From: Simmondsia chinensis
Lineage: Eukaryota > Streptophyta > Magnoliopsida > Caryophyllales > Simmondsiaceae
Direction: 5' to 3'
NCBI GenBank assembly: GCA_018398585.1
Contig: JAGTTD010000001.1
Location: forward strand, 6,326,501-6,390,500
Length of the DNA stretch: 64,000 nucleotides
The stretch's first letter is position 1. Each line of letters begins with the position of its first letter. Positions 1-9,861 of this stretch are shown piece after piece. The position numbers were made by a program, and so were the translations under genes. The notes beneath the pieces are model-generated. The model had not been told where the DNA came from. It ran no database searches and was given only the letters and a program-made list of their open reading frames with translations.

Positions 1-1246
1 CCAAAAAGAGGACCGGAAATTTGAGGCCCAAAACGCTAGGCTTACAAACAATAATTTAAGTGGAACAAAGCCACCCAGCAAAGACAAAATTTGATCCAAA
101 GTCTCGGACATTGGAAATAACAATAAACTCCAACAATAAATCTTGGGTAATCAAACAACGTCGAACATCAATAAATAAATTCAACATAAATTTTAATACC
201 AAAGTCTTAGGTGCAAACGGCCGAAACAAACATAAAAGAAAGAACTAAACAAATCAAAACATAAAAGAAAGAACTAAACAAATCAAACTTTTGACATTAA
301 ATGATGATTCTCAAACTCTTGCTTGAAACCAAATACTGAGGACCAAAAGCGCACGACCTTAAACCAAATAGTGAGAAGGAAAACAACTCAAAAATAAAAT
401 AATTCAAGAACTTGAACAAAATTTAAAGCCAAATACAAGACAAATTTTGATATTGAAACACAGGTACTCTCGGTAAAAATAAACCCAAAAAAGAACTTGT
501 GAATCAAAATTTTTGATTATTTAATGATACTCCTTGAGAATTTTGATTCCAAAATGCTTATGATTGAAACCAAACAAAGGAAGCCAAAGTCATGGCTTAT
601 ACCAAAAACAGAAATAAAAAAGATAACTTTAGTTGATGAACCAACTTTGCAAAATAAAAAAAAAAAAACTTAAGCTCTGGTGTTAATCAGAACAAATTGA
701 AGCTTGACCTGTTAAAATATTTGTAACAAAATTCAACCCCCTGATAAAGGTAAAGCATTTGTAAGTATCAACGATTCCCTCTATTGTGGAAACAACAACA
801 GAACGTTTATCAAAGTTAGGGTTAGACATGAATTAACCAAACAAAAAAAAAAAAAAACAAGACTGAAACTCAAAACCCGAAACCAAAATAATCCTCATTG
901 TTTTTGACAAAGCCAGATTTTGAAATTTAGTATGACAATCCAGAACCTCAATGGTAAAGCATACCCACAGAAACCAAGGCACAAACGTTTATACAAAATT
1001 AAACGAAGGCTCTTGGCCTTGAATGAATGCCAAATTAGATAGCAACTGGAAGCACATCAAGAAGGGGAAATTTGCTTCTGTTGACACGCGAAAATTAAGA
1101 AAATGCAAAACTATTAGTGGATCTTTTGTCGCTTTGATACTAAGTTAAAATTTAGACTTAACAAGAACAAAATAAACTAAGAAAAAAATAGAATGAACTT
1201 TCATCTAATGTTCACAAGACTTGGATATATATTTCTTTTGATCCAA
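1..1246. other. AT-rich intergenic DNA, no gene seen
   Basis: The sequence is A-rich with several homopolymer A runs. I see no exon-like reading frame, RNA gene or element ends. The one short open frame at the left edge (60-248) is low-complexity Asn/Lys-rich translation of A-rich DNA and is not supported as a gene. Confidence 0.6.
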
Positions 1247-1262
1247 AACATTTGAATAATTT

Positions 1263-1351
1263 TTTTTTTCTCTATAAATTGCCGCAAAGTCGCTAAACAA
1301 ACCGTCCACTCGCTAGGCGAGGCCTGAGACCGATTGCAACAACATGGGGAC
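1263..1351 (-). mobile_element. 5'-truncated LINE 3' end (89 bp) with 16-bp TSD
   Basis: A poly-T run (poly-A on the minus strand) is followed by a GC-richer 3' UTR-like segment. The insert is flanked by the perfect direct repeat AACATTTGAATAATTT (1247-1262 and 1352-1367), the hallmark of target-primed reverse transcription. The same 3' end, with the phrase CACTCGCTAG and a CGAGGCC motif, recurs on the minus strand near 42183, so both come from one LINE family. No coding sequence remains. Confidence 0.85.
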
Positions 1352-1367
1352 AACATTTGAATAATTT

Positions 1368-1994
1368 ACAAGTATAAAAAGCAACAATTTAAATAGAAAA
1401 ATACAAGGAAAAGTGAAAAGCCAACTAATTACTAGAATCCTAAGCAAAAGACTAAGTAAATGACACTATAATAGTAGAGACTAGGCCATAATGGCTGGTT
1501 ACAATAGGAAGAGAAGATAAGAGGTACTTTCTTACTGATTACACTAGTAAATGCTAGATGCTAGGAAATATGTTAGATGTTATGTAATATACTAGATGCT
1601 AGGAATATTTTAAGTACAAAATACATTAAAAAAAATACAAAATACATGTAAAAATACAAGAAAAATGTACTAGTATACAACGTAGGTGTATTAAACTAAC
1701 TTCTTTTATGAACAATATTAAACTAATTCTTTTATGAACAATATTAAACTAACTTATGTAACATCGAATTCTACCATTAACATATTGTGGTTTCAAAATC
1801 CATCCATAAAACTAAAAAGGAGCTAACATTTTTAAAGAATGCTTATATAATATTGTAGGGGTATAAACGACTCAAGCATTTGATAAACTAGTCGTGTTTT
1901 GCCAGAAAATATAGGTACAAAATTAAGTATAAAGTTTAGGGATAACTCAATTGTGATATAGGATCTTGAACTTCTTTTAGAAGCCTTAGTATGA
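1368..1994. other. AT-rich DNA, no gene; possible LTR relic
   Basis: No gene is visible. The stretch around 1400-1530 loosely resembles the LTR of the minus-strand copia element at 26124-31250 (shared order of short blocks ending in GGCTGGTTACA-like sequence). It is too diverged to annotate as an LTR by eye. Confidence 0.4.
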
Positions 1995-1999
1995 GGTTG

Positions 2000-2573
2000 T
2001 GTTGGTTTTTAATAAAAATTTCTAATTGCTATTCCTTTTTTAAAAAATAATAATAATAATAATCTAAAAAAAATAATATATATTAAAAAAAGGGAAAAAA
2101 AAAAACGTTTTGGGTCAAGGCATTTAAGCCCAAATCCCCAACGGCTCAACGGATATAAACGGCACAATTAACCCATTAACTTTCAACGACAAAGTTTGAT
2201 ATTGTTATTATTGTATTAATCTTGTTTTTACCCTATAAATAGGGATTAGAATGTGGTGTTTTTAACACACAACAACAAGCATTCATCTTCTTCTACTTAT
2301 CTATAATTCCCTTCTTTTATAATATTTGAGTTAAGAGTATTTGGTAGTATAGTTTTGGCCTCTTAGATCAGTGCAGGGTCTAAGAGCGTTAGCGATTGCT
2401 GAGCGTTGTATCCTGGGGACGGCGCGCTGTTTACCTACAGCATCGGGCTTACCCGTAGGAGCGTGGAAACCGTCTTAAAGAAAGCGTGATCCGTGCCTCG
2501 CTTGGCTCAACTTCATCGGTAACTCTTCATTTCCACGCTATTGAGGTAACAATTTCGTTTATTTTATCCAACG
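2000..2573 (+). repeat. 5' LTR of the first copia element
   Basis: The LTR is 574 bp and matches 7101-7699. A TATA box (TATAAATA, 2234-2241) gives a likely transcript start around 2265. An A/T and AAT microsatellite near 2040-2100 accounts for most of the length difference from the 3' LTR. The terminal inverted repeat is TGTTGG/CCAACA, with the last base changed. Confidence 0.93.
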
Positions 2574-2589
2574 GTTTTAAGACGGTTTC
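2466..2589 (+). other. LTR/PBS-position inverted repeat (possible self-priming site)
   Basis: GAAACCGTCTTAAA inside the LTR (2466-2479) is the perfect reverse complement of the 14 nt at 2576-2589, which begin two bases after the LTR end, where a primer-binding site belongs. The LTR segment is also intact in the 3' LTR (7592-7605), although neighbouring LTR positions have diverged. The downstream segment has no TGGTATCAGAGC-type match to initiator tRNA-Met. In the RNA the two arms could pair across a loop of about 96 nt. Self-priming is inferred, not shown. Confidence 0.6.
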
Positions 2590-5500
2590 ATGGATTTCAC
2601 TATAGCCAATACTACCTCTACTACACCTATTTCCAAAGATCTTAACAAGCCTTTCCGTTTTTCCGGTGAGCATTTCAAACGTTGGGCAAAAAAGGTCTTA
2701 TTTTATTTAAAACTCATGAAGGTAGTATGGATTCTCAATAACGAGGACCCTAATGAGCAAGATGTCACTAAAATGAGTGATGAGGAGAAAAAGAAACATG
2801 CTACTTTGGTTGAAAAATGGCAAAATGATGAAGAAGATTGCAAAAATTATATTCTCAATTGCCTTTTCAATGATCTTTATGATTATTACTCTCTCAACTA
2901 TGAAAGTGCAAATGAAATTTGGATGGCGCTACAAGAAAAATATGATATTGAACAAGCCGGGGTGAAAAAGTATGCTTGTAGCAAATTTTTCCGTTTTCAA
3001 ATGGTAGAGGATAAGTAGGTCAAGTACAAACACGAGACCTTCTCAATCTTGTTAATGGCATCAAAACCGAGGGCGTAAAAATAGATGAGCAAATGCAAGT
3101 AGCTGCTATAATAGATAAACTTCCCGAGTCTTGGAAAGAATTCCAAAAGAGGCTTCGTCACAAACAAAAGGAGCTAACAACTGAGAGCCTCATGATACGA
3201 CTACAATGTAATGAAGAAGCGAGAAAACAAGACAACAACGAGGTAACTAATGGAGACTGCAATAAGGTAAATTTTATTTCTGCCCATGAAAGCACTCCTA
3301 AGGGTCAAAATAACAAGTCCAATGCCTATCTAAAACCTAAGGGGAATGGAATGAAATATAACGGACCTCGTAAAAATGGTCCTAAAATGGTTTTAAATTC
3401 GGTCAGAAATATGAAAAACAAGGCAAACGACCTAATGGTCAAGGGCAACTTAAACGTACTAATGTTGCTTGTTCTAATTGTGGAAAAATGGGTCATTTTG
3501 CCAGAGATTGTCGTTATAGAAAAAATGGACCCACACCTCAAGCTAATGTGACCGAGGAGCCACTTGTGGCTATGTTAACAGAAATTAATCTGTTAGAGAA
3601 TTACGATAGATGGTGGGCTGATACGGGTGCCTCTAGATATATTTGTCATAACCGAAATTTGTTTAAGACCTATTCCCCGGTAGAGGTTGAGAAAAAAGTG
3701 TTACTTGGTGATTCTCACGCGACTAAAGTTTTAGGCATTGGTGAAATTGAAATTAAATTTACTTCTGGTCGTGTTTTGACCCTTACTGAAATCCGCAAAA
3801 ATCTAATGTCTGGATATTTGCTAAATAAAGCGGGTTTTAAGCAAACTATTGAATCTGACCAATATGTGATCACCAAAAATAATGTCTTTATTGGAAAGGG
3901 GTTTGCATATGATGGTATGTTTAAGTTAAACATTGAAATGAATAAAGATAACTCAGTTTCCGTTTATATTGTTTCTTGTGCGAACATTTGGCATGCACGT
4001 TTTTGTCATGTTAATAGTAAGTATATGAACTCTATGTGCTTTCTTGGCTTAATTCCTAAACTTAGTAATAAGTTTGAACAATGTGAAAATTGTAGTCTGA
4101 CCAAGATTAGTAAAAGCCCTCACAAGTCGGTTCATAGGAGTATCAAATTATTAGAACTCATTCATTCTGATATATGTGAATTTGAAGAAATTTTAACCCT
4201 TGGTGGTAAAAGATACTTTATAACATTTATCGATAATTTCTCTAGGTACACCTATGTCTACTTAATTAAAAATAAAAGTGAAGCATTCGAAAAATTGAAA
4301 ATTTTTGTGAGAGAAGTAGAGAATCGTTTTAATAAAAAGATTAAAAGTTTTAGAACTGATAGAGGTAGGGAATATGAGACTTTAGGGCTAATAGACATTA
4401 TTCGTTCGGAAGGGATAGTGCATGAAGTTACTTCCGGTTACTCTCCTCCCTCAAATGGGGTGGCAGAACGTAAAAATAGGACACTAATTGGCTATACTAA
4501 TGCTATGATGGTTAGCGCTAGTGCACCTAAGAATTTATGGGGGAGAGGCTATACTCACTGCCAATTATGTTTTTAACAGAGTACCTCAAAAAAATTACTC
4601 CAACCACCTTATGAATTATAGAGAGGGAGACGACCTAACTTGAATTACTTAAAGGTTTGGGGTTGTTTAGCCTTTGCTAGAAAAACAAACCCTAAAATTC
4701 CCAAATTAGGAGATAGAGCTATTAGATGTGTCTTTATAGGATATGCCTTTCATAGTAAAGCATATAGATTCTTGAACCTAGAGGATAATATAGTTATAGA
4801 AACAATGGATGCTATATTTCATGAAGATAAGTTTCCTTTTAAAACAAAAATTGATGGGCATATTGAAAATTCCTCGGAGGTTGAACCTGACAATACGTTT
4901 CCAGTAGATTCTTCAGCCTTAGAACCTAGAAGAAGTAAGAGATCAAGGATTCAAAAGGATTTTGGCCCCGATTATTTAATTTATAATATACAAAAATATC
5001 CTCTTGTTATTCAAGATGTAATATGTTTAGTCGAGGATGAACCTAAGTCTATACAGGAAGCTCTCACCTCAGCTAATTGTGAATTTTGGAGAGAAGCGAT
5101 TAATGATGAAATAGACTCTTTACGTGCTAATAAAATATGGAAGTTAGTAGATCTACCCGAAGGTTGTAGAACTGTAGGGTGTAAGTGGGTTCTTAGAAGA
5201 AAACGCAGGCCTGATAGTTCTATAGATAAGTTTAAAGCTAGGTTAGTAGCAAAAGACTTTACACAAAAGGAGGATATTGAGTTCTTTGATACATACTCAC
5301 CCATAGCTAAAGTGTCTTCTATTTGGGTGCTAGTTGTCATAGCCGCTGTACACAATTTAGAAATACATCAAATGGATGTAAAAACGGCATTTTTACATGG
5401 AGACCTAGTTGAAGAAATTTACATGGACCAACCTGAAGGATTTGTAGAACCGGGTAGTGAACATAAAGTGTGTAAATTAACAAAGTCTCTATATGGGCTT

Positions 5501-6587
5501 AAATAAGCCCCTAAACAATAGCATGAAAAGTTCGATGCTTGTGTAGTAGATAATGGGTTTAAAATAAATGAGAGTGACAAATGTATATATTTAAGTCTAT
5601 TGGCATTTCTCATGTGATGATCAGCTTGTATGTGGATGATTTGCTAATTTTCGGCACTAATCTAGATGTCATAAATTCTACAAAGACTATGCTCAAAAGG
5701 AATTTTGACATGAAAGATATGGGTGTGGCTAACGTTATCCTTGGTATGAAATTAAATAGATTTAGCAATGGCATTTTACTTGATCAATCTCATTATGTAG
5801 AAAAGATCCTGAGAAAATTCAAATATTATGATTGTATGCCTACTAGCACACCGTTAGATCCAAATGTTAACCAGTTCCCACTGAAAAGAATGAGGATGTC
5901 ATTAATCAAAGTGAATATGCTAAAATTATTGGTAGTCTCAGATATGTTGCTGATACGTCATGTCCTGATATTACTTATGCAGTTGGTGTTTTGAGCAGGT
6001 TCACACATAAACCATCTTTCCATCATTGGACTGCTATTAATCGTCTAATGAGATATCTAAAACGGACTGTGAATTATGCTTTATGTTATAACAGATTTTC
6101 AACTGTCGTTGAAGGTTTTTGTGATGCAGATTAGAATTCTCACACTAGAGACGTTGTGTCTACTAGTGGGTATGTGTTCACCTTAGGTGGTGGTGCAATA
6201 TATTGGAAATCAAAGAAGCAAACAATTATAGCAAAATCTACAATTGAGGCAGAGCTTATTGCTCTATCTATAGCATGTGATGAGGCAAACTGGTTGAGAA
6301 ACTTATTGTATGATATCCTTATGTGGGAGAAACCAGTGCCATCTATATTGTTGCATTGTGATAGCACTGCGGCGATTGGACGTGTGCATAATAAATACTA
6401 TAATGGAAAATCCAGGTCTGTGAGAAGAAAACCTAGTATAGTAAGAGAACATCTTACTAATGGCGCCGTGAATATTGTTCATGTGAGGTCACACGATAAT
6501 ATTGCTGACCCGTCAACAAAAGCTCTAACTAGAGATAAGATCTGGATGACATCGAGGGAGATGAGGCTGAAGCCCAAAGAAGAATAA
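2590..6587 (+). pseudogene. copia gag-pol, broken by stops and frameshifts
   Basis: The gag begins MDFTIANTT at 2590, directly after the putative primer site, and stops at 3016-3018. Recognisable pieces follow in several frames: zinc knuckle CSNCGKMGHFARDC (about 3470-3510), protease WWADTGAS (about 3613), integrase HH-CC region (about 3990-4110) and DDE core, and the reverse transcriptase with the KTAFLHGDL block. The YVDDLL catalytic box is at about 5620 and RNase H with the KSTIEAE block at about 6230. Breaks include frame changes near 3020-3490 and 4560-4640, a TAA at about 5504 inside the LYGLK block, a frame change between 5510 and 5580, and a TAG at about 6132. The catalytic aspartates I can see are kept, so decay came after insertion. 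It cannot make a full polyprotein. Confidence 0.93.
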
Positions 6588-7100
6588 GTTGCTCATGAGG
6601 ATACCCTGAAACAAACGAATCATAGAGTAACTGGGGTAGCATGCTTTGTATTTGAAAGTAATTGATAGACCATCCCTATAGTGTCAAGCATGTTTTCTTG
6701 TGGCCGTAATTGAGGTTGAGCTAATTCAGCTCTTAATATAGTCTGTAGCCCATACGGGTGGGATGTGTGGCCATGAGCACATCCTTGACGGACTCACCTA
6801 TATGAGTGTAGAGGTAAAGACTGCCTCTTATGAGAACTCGGGCAAGTTCTCTAGAGCGCTCATAAAATCCAGGAATGCATAGGGCCGTAATGTGCGAACT
6901 TCCAAAACTGATGTGCACTTTGAGCTTTCGTATGTGTGATACGTTCTACGTGCCTTCAAGAAGCTAAAGTTTCAAGGCTAAGTCCTCTTTAACTCTAGTA
7001 CGAGAATTGTTGAAACACTAGTAAGGGTTTCAAGGCAAAGCCACCCTTTTAATGTATGAAAGTTCTGCTTAACTCAAATTTTTATTAAAAGGTGGAAAAT

Positions 7101-7699
7101 TGTTGGTTTTTAATAAAAATTTCTATTTGCTATTCCTTTTTTAAAAAATAATAATAATAATAATAATAATAAAATAATAACAATAATCTAAAAAATATAT
7201 ATATATATATATTAAAAAAAGGAAAAAAAAACTTTTTGGGTCAAGGCATTTAAGCCCAAATCCCCAACGGCTCAACGGATATAAACGGCACAATTAACCC
7301 ATTAACTTTGAACGACAAAGTTTGATATTGTTATTATTGTATTGATCTTGTTTTTACACTATAAATAGGGACTAGAATGTGGTGTTTTTAACACACAATA
7401 ACAAGCATTCATCTTCTTCTACGTATCTATAATTCTCTTCTTTTATAATATTTGAGTTAAGAGTGTTTGGTAGTATAGTTTTGGCCTCTTAGATCAGTGC
7501 AGGGTCTAAGAGCATTAGCGATTGCTGAGTGTTGTATCCTGGGGACGACGCTTTATTTACCTACTGCATCGGGCTTACCCGTAGGAGAGTGGAAACCGTC
7601 TTAAAGAAAGCGTGATCCGTGCCTCGCTCGGCTCTACTTGATCGGTAACTCTTCATTTTCACGCTATTGAGGTAACAATTTCGTTTATTTTATCCAACA
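7101..7699 (+). repeat. 3' LTR of the first copia element
   Basis: The LTR is 599 bp, starts TGTTGG after the polypurine tract and ends CCAACA, followed by the TSD GGTTG at 7700-7704. It is longer than the 5' LTR mainly through AAT and AT microsatellite expansion near 7150-7210. Confidence 0.93.
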
Positions 7700-7704
7700 G
7701 GTTG

Positions 7705-8180
7705 TTGTACAACCCTATTGACCACGTCCACCCTAGTGTAAGGGTATCAAGAGGGCTACCAAAGTCCTCTCAAACTCATGATACCAAAACCCAAAAACGT
7801 AGTTAAATACTCTAATGAGAAAAACACATTTATATGGAAGAAGCTCTTCTTCTCCATATTGAAGGCTAAACAACATTCATGTATAATTTGATAAGAGATC
7901 AGTAAGAACCCTTATAACTTATTAAGAACTTGTTAAAAAATTCATAAATAGCTTGATTATTGCTTGATGATGACTTAGGCTCGATAGTAGATCGAATGGC
8001 TCAACTTAACTTGGTAACAAACTTAGCTAAAAAAAAGCTCCACTTGTGTTAGTTACACTAACAATTTGACTTAAGTTGTACACCGAACACATTAATATCT
8101 TGTCAAACCGTATCCAAATAAAGATTCCAAAGCTCGCTAAAACTCACTTCATTCACATCCCTACTGCGCCATAAGCTGAG
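7705..8180. other. Intergenic DNA, no feature recognised
   Basis: AT-rich single-copy-looking sequence. I see no exon, RNA gene or element terminus. Confidence 0.5.
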
Positions 8181-8963
8181 CCCACAACTACAAAACCGTT
8201 GCTTAAACTGGCCCAGAAAAAGTGGGCCGGACCCAAAACCAAAACCCTATCTCAAGCCCGATATCAAGCCCAGGCCGAGGCCCAGTAATAGTGGAAAGTA
8301 GACCTGGCAATCGGGTCGAGTCGGGTCGGGTTAATGTCAGGTCGGGTCAGTTTCAAGTCGGGTCAACAATAGGTCGGGTCAACCTCGGGTCGGGTTAACC
8401 TCAAGTCGGGACATCCTCAAGTTGAGTTGGTTTTCGGGTTGATTTATCAAGTTATTTTGATGATAGATCTATTCGATCTTGAAAATTATAACTAAAAATG
8501 ATGAGCTGGACTTCTATTTGGCCATTTTGGGTTATAGATCATGTTTGATTCAGGTTCTGGGTTATCAAAGGTTGGGTCAAACTTGGTTCGGGTCTAATTT
8601 GGGTTAGGTCATTTTGGGTTTCGGGTCAGCTTAGGTTGGGTCAAGTTCAAGTCCAAATTTGGGTTGGTTCATTTTCGAGTTTGGGTCCCAATAAATTTAA
8701 AAATTTTTGGGTTAGGATTGAGTCGGGTGGCGGGTCAAACAGGTCGAGTTATCGGGTCGGGTCACATTTTGCCAGCTCTAGTGGAAAGTGTGAGGGGTAC
8801 ACGTCATCAGACAAAAGGACTGCCGCCCCCTACAACTACAAAACCATTGCTTAAACCGGCCCAAAAACAATAAAACCGTTTCACGGGCCCAGGCCCAGGC
8901 CCAGCCCAGAGGGTCAGTAATAGTGGAAAGTGTAGGGGGTACACGTCATCAGACAAAAAGACA
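8181..8963 (+). repeat. Tandem segmental duplication, first copy split by a MITE
   Basis: A block containing CAACTACAAAACCGTTGCTTAAAC, GGCCCA-rich sequence and CAGTAATAGTGGAAAGTG...ACACGTCATCAGACAAAA occurs twice. Copy one runs from about 8181 to 8298 and resumes at 8781-8820. Copy two runs from about 8828 to 8963. Copy one is interrupted by the hAT MITE at 8299-8780, while copy two is uninterrupted and so shows the empty site. Both copies hold an ACGTCA bZIP-type core (8801-8806, 8943-8948). A G-box CACGTG lies at 9013-9018. Whether these act on the gene starting at 9862 is unknown. Confidence 0.75.
8299..8780. mobile_element. hAT-type MITE filled with GGGTC minisatellite
   Basis: The 482-bp element has terminal inverted repeats TAGACCTGGCAA (left) and TTGCCAGCTCTA (right, one mismatch). 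It is flanked by a perfect 8-bp TSD GTGGAAAG (8291-8298 and 8781-8788), the TSD size of hAT elements. Most of the body is a degenerate GGGTCGGGTC/GGGTTGGGTC repeat on the plus strand, and no transposase frame is present. The neighbouring tandem copy at 8915-8963 shows the same site without the insertion, confirming both ends. Confidence 0.92.
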
Positions 8964-9232
8964 GGAGCCCCCTCCCCCTACATCCCGTCTCCACCAATTA
9001 CCGCTCTCCTCCCACGTGCCTCCCTGGGCCCCACCTCATCCTCGTCACCCCCTTTTTTAATATAGGAAACTGCTAAATTTCACTTCAAAAATATATATTT
9101 TATTACATGTTTCGTAATGATATAAAAATTTTTAACTTATAAATAATTATAAATTTAAAAAAAATAAATTTACATTATATATTGTGTATCTAATTGATTA
9201 TACTATTTAAGTATCTATATTATGGTTGAATT

Positions 9233-9305
9233 ACTCAATTTGTGCGTGTCATCCTTGCACAGGAATTATGCTAATCTTCTCCGTATGTTCCAATTTTATC
9301 GAAAT
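9233..9305 (-). pseudogene. U6 snRNA pseudogene
   Basis: The plus strand reads TTTGTGCGTGTCATCCTTGC, then CAGG, ATGCTAATCTTCT and TTCCAATTTTATCG. This is the reverse complement of the U6 snRNA central and 3' region, including the GACACGCA and AGAAGATTAGCAT segments. The 5' stem-loop and the CCGAT-GTCCC part have decayed, an internal base is lost near 9285, and the GCGCAGGGGCC part is changed. No upstream sequence element (TCCCACATCG) or correctly placed TATA box is visible on the minus strand beyond 9305. I therefore call it a dead copy rather than a functional U6 gene. Confidence 0.85.
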
Positions 9306-9329
9306 ATTGCATTGTGTGAGAAAAGGATT

Positions 9330-9580
9330 TAGATGGATCCGTGTGGAAAGGGGACAACCTCATTGTAGTGAAAGTTATTCGTAGAAAATTCTATTATCCT
9401 TGTCAAATTCAGATAATAGTTAAAAATATCTGGCAGTCATTGAATTGTTTTTTGAAAACTAGAATTTCCCATGTTTACCAAGAGGGTAATGGGCCGACAG
9501 ATAGGGTTGCATCTAAAGTAATGAAATTTCTTAGAGCCTTAGTAAGGAACTTTATAGGATTGTTTGTACTGAAGTATTAA
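9330..9580 (+). pseudogene. LINE reverse-transcriptase RNase H relic
   Basis: The frame at 9341-9580 translates to a segment with VVKVI...YPCQIQIIVKNI and SHVYQEGNGPTDRVASKVMKF. This matches the C-terminal half of the RNase H-like domain (RVT_3 type) found at the end of plant LINE ORF2 and in derived proteins. The upstream domain half is missing. It is read as a short retroelement relic upstream of the gene at 9862; a host RNase H-like gene fragment is the alternative. Confidence 0.6.
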
Positions 9581-9861
9581 ATCGGTCTAATTTTAATAGG
9601 TCAATTAGCTTCTCTTTGCATTTATAAAAAATAAAGATAATAATAAAGTTAAATTTTATATTAAATTATAAATAAAAATATCTGATTTTCTGATTCTAGC
9701 TAACCATATCCCATTAAGCAAGAAAACAAAAAATAATATAAAATAAATCTAGCTGTTTCTCATGGTTTCCCCTTGCTTTAAAGCAACCTCTTTTATTTTT
9801 TTGCATTTCCAAATTCTGAATCAACCCTCTTTACATTGAGAAATACATAGAAACAGGGACC

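Larger units (their letters stand above)
2000..7699 (+). mobile_element. Ty1/copia LTR retrotransposon, complete but decayed
   Basis: The element has two LTRs starting TGTTGG and ending CCAACA (last base mutated to G in the 5' copy). It is flanked by the perfect 5-bp TSD GGTTG (1995-1999 and 7700-7704). A polypurine tract (AAAAGGTGGAAAA) lies directly before the 3' LTR. Domain order is gag, zinc knuckle, protease, integrase, reverse transcriptase, RNase H, which is the copia order. The LTRs differ at roughly twenty sites plus microsatellite-length changes, so this is the oldest-looking of the two plus-strand copia copies. No tRNA primer-binding site is present after the 5' LTR; see the inverted-repeat feature at 2466-2589. 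Confidence 0.95.

Noticed and set aside
1390..1560. Solo LTR of the copia family at 26124
   Set aside because: Only short blocks agree by eye and no TG/CA ends or TSD were found.
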